64,000 nt of DNA from JBGPTF01 sp041490445 (lineage in GTDB: Bacteria > Acidobacteriota > Terriglobia > Acidiferrales > UBA7541), in assembly GCA_041490445.1 (NCBI GenBank), contig JBGPTF010000007.1, forward strand, positions 116,860-180,859, written 5' to 3'. Positions 34,830 to 43,809 of the stretch are shown piece after piece. Positions within the stretch are counted from its first letter, which is position 1; every line of letters starts with the position of its first letter. Below the pieces are notes generated by a model. The model made no database searches. It saw only the letters and a program-made list of their open reading frames with translations, and was not told the DNA's origin. The position numbers were made by a program, and so were the translations under genes.

Positions 34830-35267
34830 TCATGGCGACATCTTCGGCATACTTCTCCGAAACCATAAGACGCGCCCTACTGCGAGTATCCCATTCAACG
34901 CGCCCAATAAGTCCACCACCCGGTTCAAAGACCGCATGAAGGGCCGCCCTTTGAAGGTCGCCAGGACTTTATCGTTCTCGTCGTTAATCTGTACCATGCC
35001 GCCGGCAACGAAAAGGCCGATGGTCAAATGCCACGTGAGACTACCCAAGACCGTCAGGCAAGGAGCTTCGGTGCCTTTTAGACGAAGTTCGGACCGGGCG
35101 GGCGCGCGCACGGGTAGAAAAGCGAACACGCCCCACGGTTTTGTACCGAGAATTGCCTCTGCCAAACTCTCTCCCGTATCGGAAATGTAAACTTCACATG
35201 CAAGTCCTCGAGTTGAGCTCCTCGTCGCTTTCAGCAACCAGCTTGATTGGTCCCACATCATTCTCAC
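34830..35267 (-). CDS. Hypothetical small membrane protein, doubtful
   Basis: A 145-codon frame. The C-terminal half contains two hydrophobic stretches (LTVLGSLTWHLTIGLFVAGG and VDLLGALNGILAVGRVLWF) separated by a polar loop with INDENDKVLATFKG, which is plausible for a small two-helix membrane protein. The N-terminal half is less convincing and the ribosome site is weak. The opposite strand has a competing frame of similar length with poorer composition. I do not recognise a family; it may be a decayed gene. Confidence 0.35.
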   Translation of the reverse strand: MRMMWDQSSWLLKATRSSTRGLACEVYISDTGESLAEAILGTKPWGVFAFLPVRAPARSELRLKGTEAPCLTVLGSLTWHLTIGLFVAGGMVQINDENDKVLATFKGRPFMRSLNRVVDLLGALNGILAVGRVLWFRRSMPKMSP

Positions 35268-35400
35268 CGCCTTTCTATGAGTATTCGTTTGGAACCAGTC
35301 TCAAGGCCTAACCGTCCTGACTCTTTAGCAGACTGCAGTCGAGGCATCTGGCTGATCCCACCGGTCAAGTGAACGTTGTGCCGGTCGCGGCAAGGTGGCG

Positions 35401-37899
35401 TCACTTGCTCGTCACAGGTTTCGAAGCGGCGTCGCCGATCACTTCGAAAGAAACTGAATCGAACCAAGCCCGTCCGTCGCCGACCAGATTGAGTCCCAGG
35501 GTGACCGATAGCGCATCCGGCGGCACATCGACAACTACTTCGTAGTCGCGCCAGTCGCGAGCGGTGATGGGCCCAGTGAACTCAGTTTGTTGACCAGAGA
35601 CGTCCAGCGAAACACGTGCTTCGTTCCCCGGGCCTGAGACCTCCGCACGCACAGCGGCGCGTAACCGCACTCGCTTCCCGTGGTAAGGCGCGGCATCCAG
35701 CCTCTGAATTAAGGCGCCATAGTTCTCAGTAATGCGTTCCCCGGAGCGTACGAGGAGGACACAGCGCTTGCCGCTCCGAGGCTGCTGATCCGACAGCGCA
35801 GCACGATATCCCGCGTTGGGCGACCAGCCGCTGACAAACCAGCTTGGAGGAACCTCACCGAGTTCGCCTTGCTCGAAGTCCAGATTCGTGGGCGGAGAGC
35901 TTTTCACCAACGCTGGCTCCAGAGATCCTCCCAGTGGGTTGGCGCGCGCCGCACTGGTCTTTTCCACAAAGAACAACGCATCGTAGTTGCGGGAGGCCGC
36001 GATCCAGTCAAACAACGGGTGCGCGTCGTCGTAGCCCGCTCCAAAAGAGCGCGTGAGGTGGGCCCTTCGCAGCCAGTCCGCCACGGGACCAGAATCGGGA
36101 GCTGCGCGCAGATCCACGGCGAACAGAGGCAGTCCTGCGCCTGCAAGCGTCGCATCCAGGCTCCCGGAAGGAGCCGGCCCGACCGTGAATTGGCGAAGTC
36201 CTATGCCGGAATCGAACGGCATCTCAATAGCTTGAAACGATCCCTGGTTGAAAGCAAAGCCGAAGACCACCATCTCCTTGCCGTACATGCGCCGCAGATG
36301 TCCGCCCATCGAGTCCGTGTTCGGGTCGGCCGGCTCGGCGGAGACGTGCGCGTTATGTGCCCAAACAACCATTCGCGTGGCGGGCTCCTCGTGGTCCAGA
36401 ATCCACTTAATGTTTTCGGCCATCGCGCGGTCGCGGACGTAGCTCCCCCCCGGGGACCGATTAGCCAGGCCTTGGCTCAAGATCTGCGCGTGATGCTGCG
36501 CCAAAACCCATTCACTTTCGCTGGAGCGCGCGATGTAGTTCTGCTTCTCTGTCTCAAAGCGCTTCAATATCTCAGCCACCCCGGCGGACGTAGCCAACTT
36601 GGATTCCTTATCCAGTTTCCTGTAGTTATGAGACACAAACGGATTCGTGAGCGGCGCCAGAATCTGCTCCGATTTTGGCGCAAACCCAGGGTCCACCTTC
36701 TGCAAGTAAGCGACGACCCTCTTGGCTGCGAGCGTCGGTGTTTGCATATCGAAACCGTAGAACTTCACCTTTTTCACGTGACTGGGGTCCTGGTTGTACC
36801 TCCGCATCCAGCGGATCATGTCCAGCACTTCTTCGGTGTTCCAGGTCCAGAAGTACATTCCGGCCAGGGCCTTCGCCGGGTCTCCCTTGCCATTCAGAAC
36901 ATAGTCGTTTACGGCGAGCGACGCGGGCCAGTGTGCTTCGATCCCGAAGACGGTGAAGCCCATCTCGCTGACCAGGAACTCGAGCATGCGGTGCTTAAAC
37001 TGGAAAAACTCGCGGGTGCCGTGCGTGGCCTCTCCCAGCTCGACGATATGGGCGCCACCAACGATCTTCTTGAGTGGCTGCATGTCCTTGAAGCCATGAC
37101 CGGCCTCGACGGTGTCGAGCGGGATGGCATGCGAGCGAAACCACTCAGTAGTTTCTTTGGCTCCGAATCCTGGCGGGTACAAGGCAAAGTCGAGCCTGCG
37201 GTCACGATCTGCGGTGACCTCTTCCTCGCCGGCTTCGAGGCCCTGGCTCACAACGATCATCAAATACTTGCCTTGGGGAAGGGTGATGCTGTACTCGCCG
37301 TAACTGTCAGCATCCACATAACCAAAGGTGTTTTGGATGTTATAGCTGAGAGCACGCACGTGAGCGGCCGGAATGGGGCGGCCGGCGGAGTCGCGGACCT
37401 TGCCGGAGATCGTGAATCCCTCCTTGGCAAATACCAGTTCGACACCGCTCAGCATTTTTCCCGCTGTGACCTTCAGCCCGGCTTGATAGGCCGCCGCGAG
37501 ACTGGGTGCCGTAGCGGTCAGAGCATAAGCGCCAGGATTCAAGTCTTCGATGCGGAAATGCCCGTCAGGGGCCGAATGGGTGGTTCCGGCCGCGCGGCTG
37601 GCTTCCTCCGTCGGCGCCGGCAAAGCCACATCTGGAACGGCGGCAACGAGCGCCCCTGCCACCGGCCGCCCGCTTGCATCCTTCAAGACGCCCTCGATAG
37701 CCCCTTTTCCCGCCGGAGCGGCGGCGCTCTCCTGCGCAAAGCCGGGTAAACTGAGAACAGGACACCCACTCAGGCTGGGACACCTTCCCAATGAGCACAG
37801 CAGTGCGAGGGATATACAAACGAAAGCTTCGCGGGAACAATTAACCTTGGCGCGCAACGTTAGACCAGTGCCAAGACACGATGAATGAGATTTCCGCAC
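35401..37899 (-). CDS. Erythromycin-esterase-like hydrolase with carboxypeptidase-regulatory-like domains
   Basis: About 832 residues from GTG 37899, which I prefer because GGGGGTG precedes it and an exported leader follows (hydrophobic ISLALLCSL, later LPGFAQE); a longer frame to 38022 adds only a Pro-rich segment. Two CarboxypepD_reg-like beta domains come first (IEGVLKDASGRPVAGALV; ISGKVRDSAGRPIPAAHV). The erythromycin-esterase domain follows: IVELGEATHGTREFFQFKHR, VFGIEAHWPAS, FWTWNTEEVLDMIRWMRRYN, MVVWAHNAHVS, with the conserved His/Glu residues. A C-terminal beta-sandwich ends it. Family members open macrolide lactones or act on unknown esters; resistance cannot be assumed. Confidence 0.85.
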   Translation of the reverse strand: MRKSHSSCLGTGLTLRAKVNCSREAFVCISLALLCSLGRCPSLSGCPVLSLPGFAQESAAAPAGKGAIEGVLKDASGRPVAGALVAAVPDVALPAPTEEASRAAGTTHSAPDGHFRIEDLNPGAYALTATAPSLAAAYQAGLKVTAGKMLSGVELVFAKEGFTISGKVRDSAGRPIPAAHVRALSYNIQNTFGYVDADSYGEYSITLPQGKYLMIVVSQGLEAGEEEVTADRDRRLDFALYPPGFGAKETTEWFRSHAIPLDTVEAGHGFKDMQPLKKIVGGAHIVELGEATHGTREFFQFKHRMLEFLVSEMGFTVFGIEAHWPASLAVNDYVLNGKGDPAKALAGMYFWTWNTEEVLDMIRWMRRYNQDPSHVKKVKFYGFDMQTPTLAAKRVVAYLQKVDPGFAPKSEQILAPLTNPFVSHNYRKLDKESKLATSAGVAEILKRFETEKQNYIARSSESEWVLAQHHAQILSQGLANRSPGGSYVRDRAMAENIKWILDHEEPATRMVVWAHNAHVSAEPADPNTDSMGGHLRRMYGKEMVVFGFAFNQGSFQAIEMPFDSGIGLRQFTVGPAPSGSLDATLAGAGLPLFAVDLRAAPDSGPVADWLRRAHLTRSFGAGYDDAHPLFDWIAASRNYDALFFVEKTSAARANPLGGSLEPALVKSSPPTNLDFEQGELGEVPPSWFVSGWSPNAGYRAALSDQQPRSGKRCVLLVRSGERITENYGALIQRLDAAPYHGKRVRLRAAVRAEVSGPGNEARVSLDVSGQQTEFTGPITARDWRDYEVVVDVPPDALSVTLGLNLVGDGRAWFDSVSFEVIGDAASKPVTSK

Positions 37900-38226
37900 A
37901 GTCGCACCCCCAGATGTGGATGACGCCCAGTTGGCTGGGCCCGGATGATGGGGCGGGGGAGGTTGGGCGGGGGCCAGCCGACTCCGGCGAAAAGCCACGC
38001 GTATTCTACTTTCGCTCGACAAGAAGTCAAGCTGCCTGCATCCTGCGCATCCTGCTGCTTCTCGGAAACTGAGCCGAAAAGATTTAATTTTGTTGAAAAA
38101 GTGAGGAAAGCGAGAAGGCTGCGTCGGTGTGGACTCTACTGAAGCAGGGTTCAGTGCCCTGTTTAATCCGTCCCCGTTCTCCTTTTTGTTCTCATCTCAA
38201 GTCTTACCAACTCCGTTTTGCCCCGG
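37900..38226. other. Intergenic region between the esterase-like gene and IS remnants
   Basis: About 330 bp with no convincing gene. The left part is the upstream region of the esterase-like gene; the A+T-rich stretch 38075-38110 could contain its promoter. From about 38120 the sequence may already belong to the IS remnant. Confidence 0.35.
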
Positions 38227-38767
38227 TCAGGTGGCACATGGAGCCGGATACGGCTCTCGCTGCGCGAGGAACTTCACCAGCCGCTTCAGGTTTTGTGCCG
38301 TGGCCGCCAAGTAGAACTGCTCGGCGACGTTCCAGAGCCGTCGCAAGCGCACCGGCGCAATCCCACTCGCAGTTTGAGTTCGGAGAACAGAGCCTCGATC
38401 TTGCTCCGTTCGCGTTTCGAGCAAGCATAAGCTGAGGTTTCAGCCAACTCCCGCGCCACCTGTCGGGCCGGCTCATGCCAGTGCACAAAGATCTTGCGAA
38501 AAGGTGCCGGGGTGCAGCGCTTCTTCACCGGACAGCCGCGACACTGCGACTCCGTCGTCCGATAAATGTAACCTTGATTCTGGCGGCTCGTCCCATGAAG
38601 GCGCAGCGTCTGGCCCTGCGGACAGCGAAAGATATTCTCGACCGGATCATACTGGAACTGGTCGCGAGTGAAGCGCCGATGCGTTTGGTGACGCCGGTCG
38701 ATCACCGGGATGTGCGGCTGAATCTTCCGCTGCAGCAGCCAAGCGAGAAACTCGCCGCTGCTGACCT
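38227..38767 (-). pseudogene. IS1182-type transposase, C-terminal remnant with a frameshift
   Basis: The reverse strand encodes a DDE transposase tail: HIPVIDRRHQTHRRFTRDQF, FRCPQGQTL, then the Cys motif SQCRGCPVKKRC and KIEALFSELKLRVGL. It then shifts frame near 38350 and continues as VRLRRLWNVAEQFYLAATAQ and NLKRLVKFLAQ to 38227. Both parts are in the order expected for IS1182-like transposases, so one indel has broken the gene. The N-terminal half is absent and replaced by an IS3-type end at about 38768. Confidence 0.75.
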
Positions 38768-39068
38768 GACCGGTGATTTTTGTACCAGGTGAAATGAGAG
38801 AGAATTCACCTGAGGAGGAACACCGGTCATGTCGATTAAGAGGTACAAGCCGGAGCACATCGTAACGTTGCTTCGTCAGATCGAAGTGGAAATCGCGAAC
38901 GGTAAGACCACCCCGCAATCCTGCAAGGAAGCCCAGATCACCGTACAGACCTACTACCGCTGGCGGAAGGAATACGGTGGCCTGAAGCTGGATCAAGCCA
39001 AACGCTTGAAGGAACTGGAGAGGGAGAACGCGAAACTCAAGCGCCTGTCCGGTGGCGGAGCATGGTGA
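38768..39068 (+). mobile_element. IS3-family fragment with nested hairpins and OrfA
   Basis: The fragment starts near GACCGGTG (38768-38775). That word pairs with CACCGGTC (38821-38828) next to the OrfA start, and within it CAGGTGAA (38786-38793) pairs with TTCACCTG (38805-38812). The stems bracket the GAGGAGG ribosome site, an arrangement IS elements use to block translation of read-through transcripts. No OrfB follows, so the copy is truncated. It has cut into the IS1182-type remnant. Confidence 0.6.
38829..39068 (+). CDS. IS3-family transposase OrfA (HTH), partner OrfB missing
   Basis: A 79-residue protein. KRYKPEHIVTLLRQIEVEI, CKEAQITVQTYYRWRKEYGG and the leucine-zipper-like LKELERENAKLKRL are standard for OrfA of IS3 elements: an HTH that binds the terminal repeats plus a dimerisation helix. 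In intact elements OrfA ends near residue 90-100 and is fused to OrfB by frameshifting. Here the frame ends in LSGGGAW and no OrfB follows, so the element cannot move by itself. Confidence 0.8.
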   Translation: MSIKRYKPEHIVTLLRQIEVEIANGKTTPQSCKEAQITVQTYYRWRKEYGGLKLDQAKRLKELERENAKLKRLSGGGAW

Positions 39069-39173
39069 TCCCAAAAGCGCACACCGGAGATGAGGTTGTT
39101 GTGCGTGGGCGCGGCACAAACTGCCCATTTGCAAAGAGTTGTGATTTTGCAGGGATGGAACTATCCTTGCGAC

Positions 39174-39218
39174 CACTATACCGTCTAACGGCATAATGCC
39201 TCTGGAGTCGTTATAGTG
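39174..39218. promoter_or_regulatory. Interrupted inverted repeat upstream of the padR-ADOP pair
   Basis: CACTATA (39174-39180) and TATAGTG (39212-39218) are perfect inverted repeats 31 bp apart, 30 bp before the padR start. They could be operator half-sites for the encoded PadR or bracket the -35/-10 of the operon. The spacing is long for a single PadR dimer, so this is tentative. Confidence 0.35.
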
Positions 39219-39247
39219 CGCGAGAAATTCCCCGCGAAAGGACCAAG

Positions 39248-39616
39248 ATGGCCGCGAAAAAACAGGAAGCAGAGCCGTACCTGCCGCTCACCCCGGCGAT
39301 GTTCCACGTGTTGCTGGCGCTGGCCGATGGCGAAAAGCACGGCTACGCCATCCTGAAGGAAGTGGCGCGCCGAACCGACGGAAGAGTCCGGCTGAGCGCC
39401 GGAACGCTCTACGGGATCATTCACCGTCTGAACGGTGAGGGCATGATTCTCGAATCGTCGAAACGGCCTGAAATCGGCCTGGACGACGAAAGGCGCCGCT
39501 ACTACCGCCTGACCGACTTCGGGAGAAAAGTCGCGATCGCAGAGGCGCGGCGGATGGAAGAAATCGTAGCGATGGCCCGGGCGAAGAAGCTTTTCCGGAA
39601 GCCGGAGCTTGCGTGA
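39248..39616 (+). CDS. PadR family regulator, acidobacterial ADOP-associated type
   Basis: A 122-residue protein. PLTPAMFHVLLALADGEKHGYAI and VRLSAGTLYGIIHRLNGEGMI form the PadR winged helix, YYRLTDFGRKVAIAEARR the wing and dimer helix. Small PadR proteins of this exact length and sequence type regularly precede the long orphan permeases of Acidobacteria. It overlaps or abuts the permease gene, so the two are one operon. Presumably it represses the operon until an effector binds. Confidence 0.9.
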   Translation: MAAKKQEAEPYLPLTPAMFHVLLALADGEKHGYAILKEVARRTDGRVRLSAGTLYGIIHRLNGEGMILESSKRPEIGLDDERRRYYRLTDFGRKVAIAEARRMEEIVAMARAKKLFRKPELA

Positions 39617-39630
39617 AGAGGGAGGGCACG

Positions 39631-42285
39631 ATGAAGATGCGCAATCGATCTCTTTCAGAGCGGATCTTCCGGATGGTGTTGCGGGCGCTTCCGTTTGATT
39701 TCCGGGCGGACTACGGCCCGGAGATGGAACAAGTCTTCCGCGACCAGCACAGCGAGGCGAAGGAACAAGGAGGGATCGTGGGATTAATTCGACTCTGGTG
39801 GGCAGCATTTCTCGGGATTTTCCGGACGGCGCCGCGCCAGCATTGGGACATGCTGAAGCAGGATTGCGCCTATGCGATGCGAATGATGCGGAGAAACCCC
39901 ATCTTCACAGCCGTCTGCGTGCTGACGCTCGCGCTCGGCATCGGGGCGAATACCGCGATTTTCAGCGTGGTGCATTCGGTCCTCTTGAATCCCCTGCCCT
40001 ATCGCGAAGGCGGCCAGCTCCTTCACATCCGGCAGCAGGAGCAAAAGACCGGCGTGGAGAACATGGGGTTTTCCGTCCACGAGATCGAAGATTATCGCCA
40101 GATGAATTCCACTCTGGCGGGTGTGGTCGAATACCACGGAATGAGGTTTACACTCTTCGGCCACGGCGATCCGGAACGAGTGCGCACCGGCGTGGTGTCG
40201 TGGAATTATTTTGACCTGTTCGGCGTGAAGCCGATCCTCGGGCGGACGTTTCTGCCAGATGACGACGAGCTCGGCGCCCCGGCGGTTCTGGTGCTCAGCT
40301 ACGAATACTGGCGGACGAGCTTCAACGGCGATCCCCATATCGTGGGCAAGACGTTTACGATGAACGACAAGGTGCACACCGTGGTGGGCGTTCTGCCGGC
40401 CGTGCCGCAGTATCCCAATGAGAACGACGTCTACATGCCCACCTCGGCATGTCCTTTCCGTTCCTCCAAGGAGATGATCGAGGGCCGTGACCACCGGATG
40501 ATGGAAGTCTTCGCGCGCTTGAAACCCGACGCGAGTCTGCAGGCATCCCGCGCCGATCTCTCGATGGTTGCCAACCGGCTCAGGGCCGAGTATCCGAAGT
40601 TCTACACCGACAGCATGGGCTATTCGACAGTGGCTGCGCCGCTGCGGGAAGAGCTCACCCGGAATGCCCGGCCGACGCTGCTCGTGCTGTTCGCGGCCGC
40701 CGGATTCGTTCTGCTGATCGCGTGCGCGAACGTGGCGAACCTGACGCTGTCGCGGATGGCCCGCCGGGAGCGCGAACTTACCGTACGCGCCGCGCTGGGC
40801 GCCGGCCGCAGCCGGATGCTGCGCCAACTCCTGACCGAAAGCCTGCTGATCGCGTTTCTGGGCGGCGGGCTCGGGTTGCTGCTGGCGTATCAAAGCCTGC
40901 CCCTTTTAGCGGAATTTGCGGCACGGCTGACGCCCCGCGCGCGCGAGATTCATGTTGACGTGACCGTGTTGCTCTTCACGCTCGGTGTCGCCGTGGGGAC
41001 AAGCATTCTGTTCGGCTCCATTTTTGCGTTTTCCTCGCGGGAAGACATGGCCGCCGGATTGAAGGAAGGCGTCGTGGCTGCAACGGGCGGGAAGAGAAAA
41101 AACCGCTTGCGCAGCGCTCTGCTGGTATCCCAGGTCGCGTTCTCGTTCATGCTGCTCATCGGAGCGGGATTGATGCTGCGCAGCTTGTTGAAGCTGCAGG
41201 AAACAGACGCAGGGTTCGTGCCGCAGCGAGTGCTGACCATGCGCGTCAATTTGAACTGGTCCAAGTACACCACCAATCCACAGGTTGTTTCCGTGTCGCG
41301 GCGGCTGCTCGAAAAGGTCCAGTCCTATCCGGGCGTGCTGTCCGCGGCGCTGAGTTCGGGCTTTCCGTTGGATCCGGTGCGAATTGGCCAGTCGCCGGTT
41401 CAGGGCGATTACGTGATCGAGGGGCGGCCGCCACGGCCTGGAGAGGCGAATCCGCGAACTTCCGTGCGGATTGCGACTCCGGATTACTTCAAGACCCTGG
41501 GCATTCGATTGCTCGAGGGCCGAACCTTCAACGACGCCGACAACGAAGATGCGCCGCAGGTCGGGGTGATCAACCAGACGATGGCGCGGCACCAGTGGCC
41601 GCAGGAAGATCCGGTCGGCAAACGCATCTCGTTCGACAATAGGGATCACTGGGTTACGATCATTGGAATCGTGGCCGACGTCCACGAATTCGGCCTGGAC
41701 CGTGCACCCGTTGACGAGGCGTTCGGCCCCATGGCGCAGAACCCGGCACTCTCGAGCCTGCTGGTTCGGACTTCCGGGGACCCGATGAGCATGGCACGCC
41801 AAATCAGCCAAGCGGTCCATGACGTGGACCCCGAGACGGCTATCACGAGCGTGGTGTCGCTGGAACAGGCGCGACGCGATTCGATGACGCCACCGCGCGT
41901 GACGACCAATTTGCTGGCTCTGTTCGCGGGGCTGGCGTTGCTTATTGCGGTTGCGGGGATCGGCGGGATCATGGCTTTCTCCGTGAGCCAGCGCGTGCAC
42001 GAGATCGGCATTCGCATGACGCTTGGAGCGGCACCGGGGTCCATCCTGCGGATGATTCTGGGACAATCCATGCGGCTGGTGCTGTTCGGAGCGGGGCTGG
42101 GCCTCGCGGGGGCGCTGGCGATGACCGGTCTTCTGCGCACGATGTTGTTCGAGGTGACGCCGACGGATCCGTTCACCTACGCCGGGGTCACTCTTGTTTT
42201 CATCGGGGCAGCTTTGCTGGCATCATACATTCCGGCGCGGCGGGCGGCAGGGATCGATCCAATGGTCGCGCTGCGGTTTGAGTGA
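39631..42285 (+). CDS. MacB/FtsX-type permease, acidobacterial duplicated orphan permease (ADOP)
   Basis: About 884 residues. I start at ATG 39631, 5 nt after GGGAGG; GTG 39613 overlaps the padR stop. An N-terminal cytosolic segment (about 1-75) precedes the first helix, then a MacB periplasmic core domain (about 105-330; GVVEYHGMRFTLFG, VFARLKPDAS). An FtsX triple-helix block follows (about 355-475), then a second MacB-like domain and a second FtsX block (about 770-880; GIRMTLGAAPGSILRMIL), eight helices in all. Such permeases lack an encoded ATPase partner. They may act as mechanotransmission or efflux proteins; the substrate is unknown. Confidence 0.93.
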   Translation: MKMRNRSLSERIFRMVLRALPFDFRADYGPEMEQVFRDQHSEAKEQGGIVGLIRLWWAAFLGIFRTAPRQHWDMLKQDCAYAMRMMRRNPIFTAVCVLTLALGIGANTAIFSVVHSVLLNPLPYREGGQLLHIRQQEQKTGVENMGFSVHEIEDYRQMNSTLAGVVEYHGMRFTLFGHGDPERVRTGVVSWNYFDLFGVKPILGRTFLPDDDELGAPAVLVLSYEYWRTSFNGDPHIVGKTFTMNDKVHTVVGVLPAVPQYPNENDVYMPTSACPFRSSKEMIEGRDHRMMEVFARLKPDASLQASRADLSMVANRLRAEYPKFYTDSMGYSTVAAPLREELTRNARPTLLVLFAAAGFVLLIACANVANLTLSRMARRERELTVRAALGAGRSRMLRQLLTESLLIAFLGGGLGLLLAYQSLPLLAEFAARLTPRAREIHVDVTVLLFTLGVAVGTSILFGSIFAFSSREDMAAGLKEGVVAATGGKRKNRLRSALLVSQVAFSFMLLIGAGLMLRSLLKLQETDAGFVPQRVLTMRVNLNWSKYTTNPQVVSVSRRLLEKVQSYPGVLSAALSSGFPLDPVRIGQSPVQGDYVIEGRPPRPGEANPRTSVRIATPDYFKTLGIRLLEGRTFNDADNEDAPQVGVINQTMARHQWPQEDPVGKRISFDNRDHWVTIIGIVADVHEFGLDRAPVDEAFGPMAQNPALSSLLVRTSGDPMSMARQISQAVHDVDPETAITSVVSLEQARRDSMTPPRVTTNLLALFAGLALLIAVAGIGGIMAFSVSQRVHEIGIRMTLGAAPGSILRMILGQSMRLVLFGAGLGLAGALAMTGLLRTMLFEVTPTDPFTYAGVTLVFIGAALLASYIPARRAAGIDPMVALRFE

Positions 42286-42318
42286 ATGGGGGCCACCACC
42301 TCAGGGGGATCCATCTTC

Positions 42319-42912
42319 ATGCGTAGAAACAGGGGCTTTCTGCCTATTTTGATGATGGCGATTGGTCTCCTCACGATCAGCCATGCGCAACGCGTGCGCG
42401 CAACGGATCCTTCTCCACAAGCTGCTCGTGCTTCCGGCCCGCGGTATGACGCGGATGGAATGCTTTTCCGCCCGCAGGACTTCGAGTCGTGGGTCTTCGT
42501 CGGGGCTTCGACGGGTCTGAGCTACCAGAAGTTCACTTCCAGCGGTCGAGCATCGAACTTTCACAACGTGTACATTCTGCCGGAGGCTTACCAAGCTTAC
42601 CGGCGGACCGGGAAGTTTCCGGAAAAGACGATGCTGGCGCTGGCGATCTACCGGCCGTCGGAAAAGGTCTCCCCCGCGAAGGGCGGCTATTTTGAAGGGG
42701 ATTTCGAGGCACTCGAAGTCGCCGTGAAAGACCATGAAAAGTTTTCCGAGGGGTGGTCGTACTACAGCTTCTCGGAGGATGGCCAGCAGCTTCCGCGCGC
42801 GCGAGCGTTTCCCAAGGAAATGTGCTACTCCTGCCACGTAACGCACGGAGCGGAAGACAACGTCTTCGTGCAGTTCTATCCCGTCCTGCGCCAGCTCAAG
42901 GCAACTCGATAA
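42319..42912 (+). CDS. Cytochrome P460 family protein
   Basis: A 197-residue exported protein starting at ATG 42319, chosen for the AGGGGG site upstream and the signal peptide (MRRN, hydrophobic FLPILMMAIGLLTI). The mature part has the P460 fold elements FESWVFVGASTGLSY and NVYILPEAYQAYRRTG. Near the C-terminus is the haem c site CYSCH in FPKEMCYSCHVTHGAEDNVF, followed by FVQFYPVLRQL. P460 haem proteins in the periplasm oxidise hydroxylamine or related nitrogen compounds, but for acidobacterial members the substrate is untested. It is 34 bp after the permease and may be cotranscribed. Confidence 0.88.
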   Translation: MRRNRGFLPILMMAIGLLTISHAQRVRATDPSPQAARASGPRYDADGMLFRPQDFESWVFVGASTGLSYQKFTSSGRASNFHNVYILPEAYQAYRRTGKFPEKTMLALAIYRPSEKVSPAKGGYFEGDFEALEVAVKDHEKFSEGWSYYSFSEDGQQLPRARAFPKEMCYSCHVTHGAEDNVFVQFYPVLRQLKATR

Positions 42913-43032
42913 TTCCGGCGCGCGCAGGATTACGGCGGAACCAATCGCGCCGCAAGCAGTCCGCAAATGCAGCGGGCAGAAATTAACTTGCCGCGAAGCC
43001 GACGCCGAGCCTGCGCAGGAACGGGCAGGGAC

Positions 43033-43078
43033 AAAAAAATAGCCGGGGGCTTCGCTGAGGGACCGAAGCACCCCGGCC
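43033..43078 (-). terminator. Rho-independent terminator after the PilZ gene
   Basis: On the reverse strand GCCGGGGTGCTTCG pairs with CGAAGCCCCCGGC (one bulge) around a CCCTCAG-type loop and is followed directly by TATTTTTTTG. This is the clearest intrinsic terminator in the window and ends the leftward PilZ transcript. In the other direction it may also stop the P460 transcript. Confidence 0.85.
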
Positions 43079-43116
43079 CTTCTCACCCATCTCCGCAGGG
43101 TTTGGGTAAGAAACTC

Positions 43117-43452
43117 TTAGGCTGCTGATTCGTCGCCGCGCAAGAATTCGTACCGTTCGATTGCCGCTGCCACGCCGATATTCTCTCCGGATTCGCAGTG
43201 AGTCCGCAGGACCCTGCCGAGGCAACGAACGCGGACCGGACCTGCCATTGTGATCTCGTGCGGCAGGGTCATGACAATCTCAACGGGCGAGCCACTCTTC
43301 ACGTCGCTGGGCAGATAAAAGAAGACCCCGCGGGAGCTAACTTCCCGGGACTCCGTCGCAATTTCACCGACGGCAGAGTCATTTGTCCACCGGACGGTCA
43401 GCGGCAACTTCATTTGAAAACGGCGACTCGATCGTCGCTCTTTTTGAACCAC
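43117..43452 (-). CDS. PilZ domain protein
   Basis: A 111-residue single-domain PilZ protein from GTG 43452, chosen because GGAGGA lies 8 nt upstream; the frame runs on to 43680 without protein-like content. The RxxxR motif is in KERRSSRRF. The second motif, usually D/N-x-S-x-x-G, reads EVSSRG in SREVSSRGVFFYLP, with Glu at the first place. VEIVMTLPHEI and GRVLRTHCESGENIGVAAAIERYEF complete the barrel. PilZ proteins bind cyclic di-GMP and alter motility or polysaccharide export. The E for D/N change may weaken binding. Confidence 0.85.
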   Translation of the reverse strand: MVQKERRSSRRFQMKLPLTVRWTNDSAVGEIATESREVSSRGVFFYLPSDVKSGSPVEIVMTLPHEITMAGPVRVRCLGRVLRTHCESGENIGVAAAIERYEFLRGDESAA

Positions 43453-43555
43453 AGGGATAGTCCTCCGCTTGACTAACACGAGGTTAGAAGGGGCATCCGG
43501 ACGCACCAATAGAGCGAATGGGTCAAATCTTGGAGTACTTCTTGGTACCACTGTA

Positions 43556-43774
43556 CTAGGAGAATACGTCGTGGGCGGATGCTCGGCCATCAGCTGCGGC
43601 GCGGTAGGCGTGCAGGATGTCGGCAAGCGAGATGGCACCTTCCAGGTAATCGAGGTCGGCCCGATTGAGAACGGGAACAATCGGCCAGTCGCCGATCAGG
43701 CGCATGTTCCGTTCGTCAGGTGGAATTGGCTGCCCGCAGCGCGGGCAGAATCGGCTGTGACCTGGGTCAGACAT
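43556..43774 (-). CDS. Small zinc-ribbon protein with a half CBS-like segment
   Basis: A 72-residue protein. RFCPRCGQPIPPDERN is a half zinc ribbon (CxxC), and NMRLIGDWPIVPVLNRAD with YLEGAISLADILHAYRAAAD has the pattern of the C-terminal half of a CBS domain (beta, beta, helix). Only one CxxC is present, so metal binding would need a dimer. No family name is certain. It is upstream of the PilZ gene on the same strand, 100 bp away, and 36 bp downstream of the NarL-type regulator stop. Confidence 0.55.
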   Translation of the reverse strand: MSDPGHSRFCPRCGQPIPPDERNMRLIGDWPIVPVLNRADLDYLEGAISLADILHAYRAAADGRASAHDVFS

Positions 43775-43809
43775 CCAATGCCATGCGGCCCTGGCAATGT
43801 ACAGCGGGC

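Noticed and set aside
35869..37749. 626-codon forward frame antisense to the erythromycin-esterase-like gene
   Set aside because: Composition of an antisense frame, no domain; the reverse strand has clear motifs and a leader.
39784..42066. Long reverse frames (369 and 386 codons) within the ADOP gene
   Set aside because: His/Arg/Gln-rich antisense frames without features.
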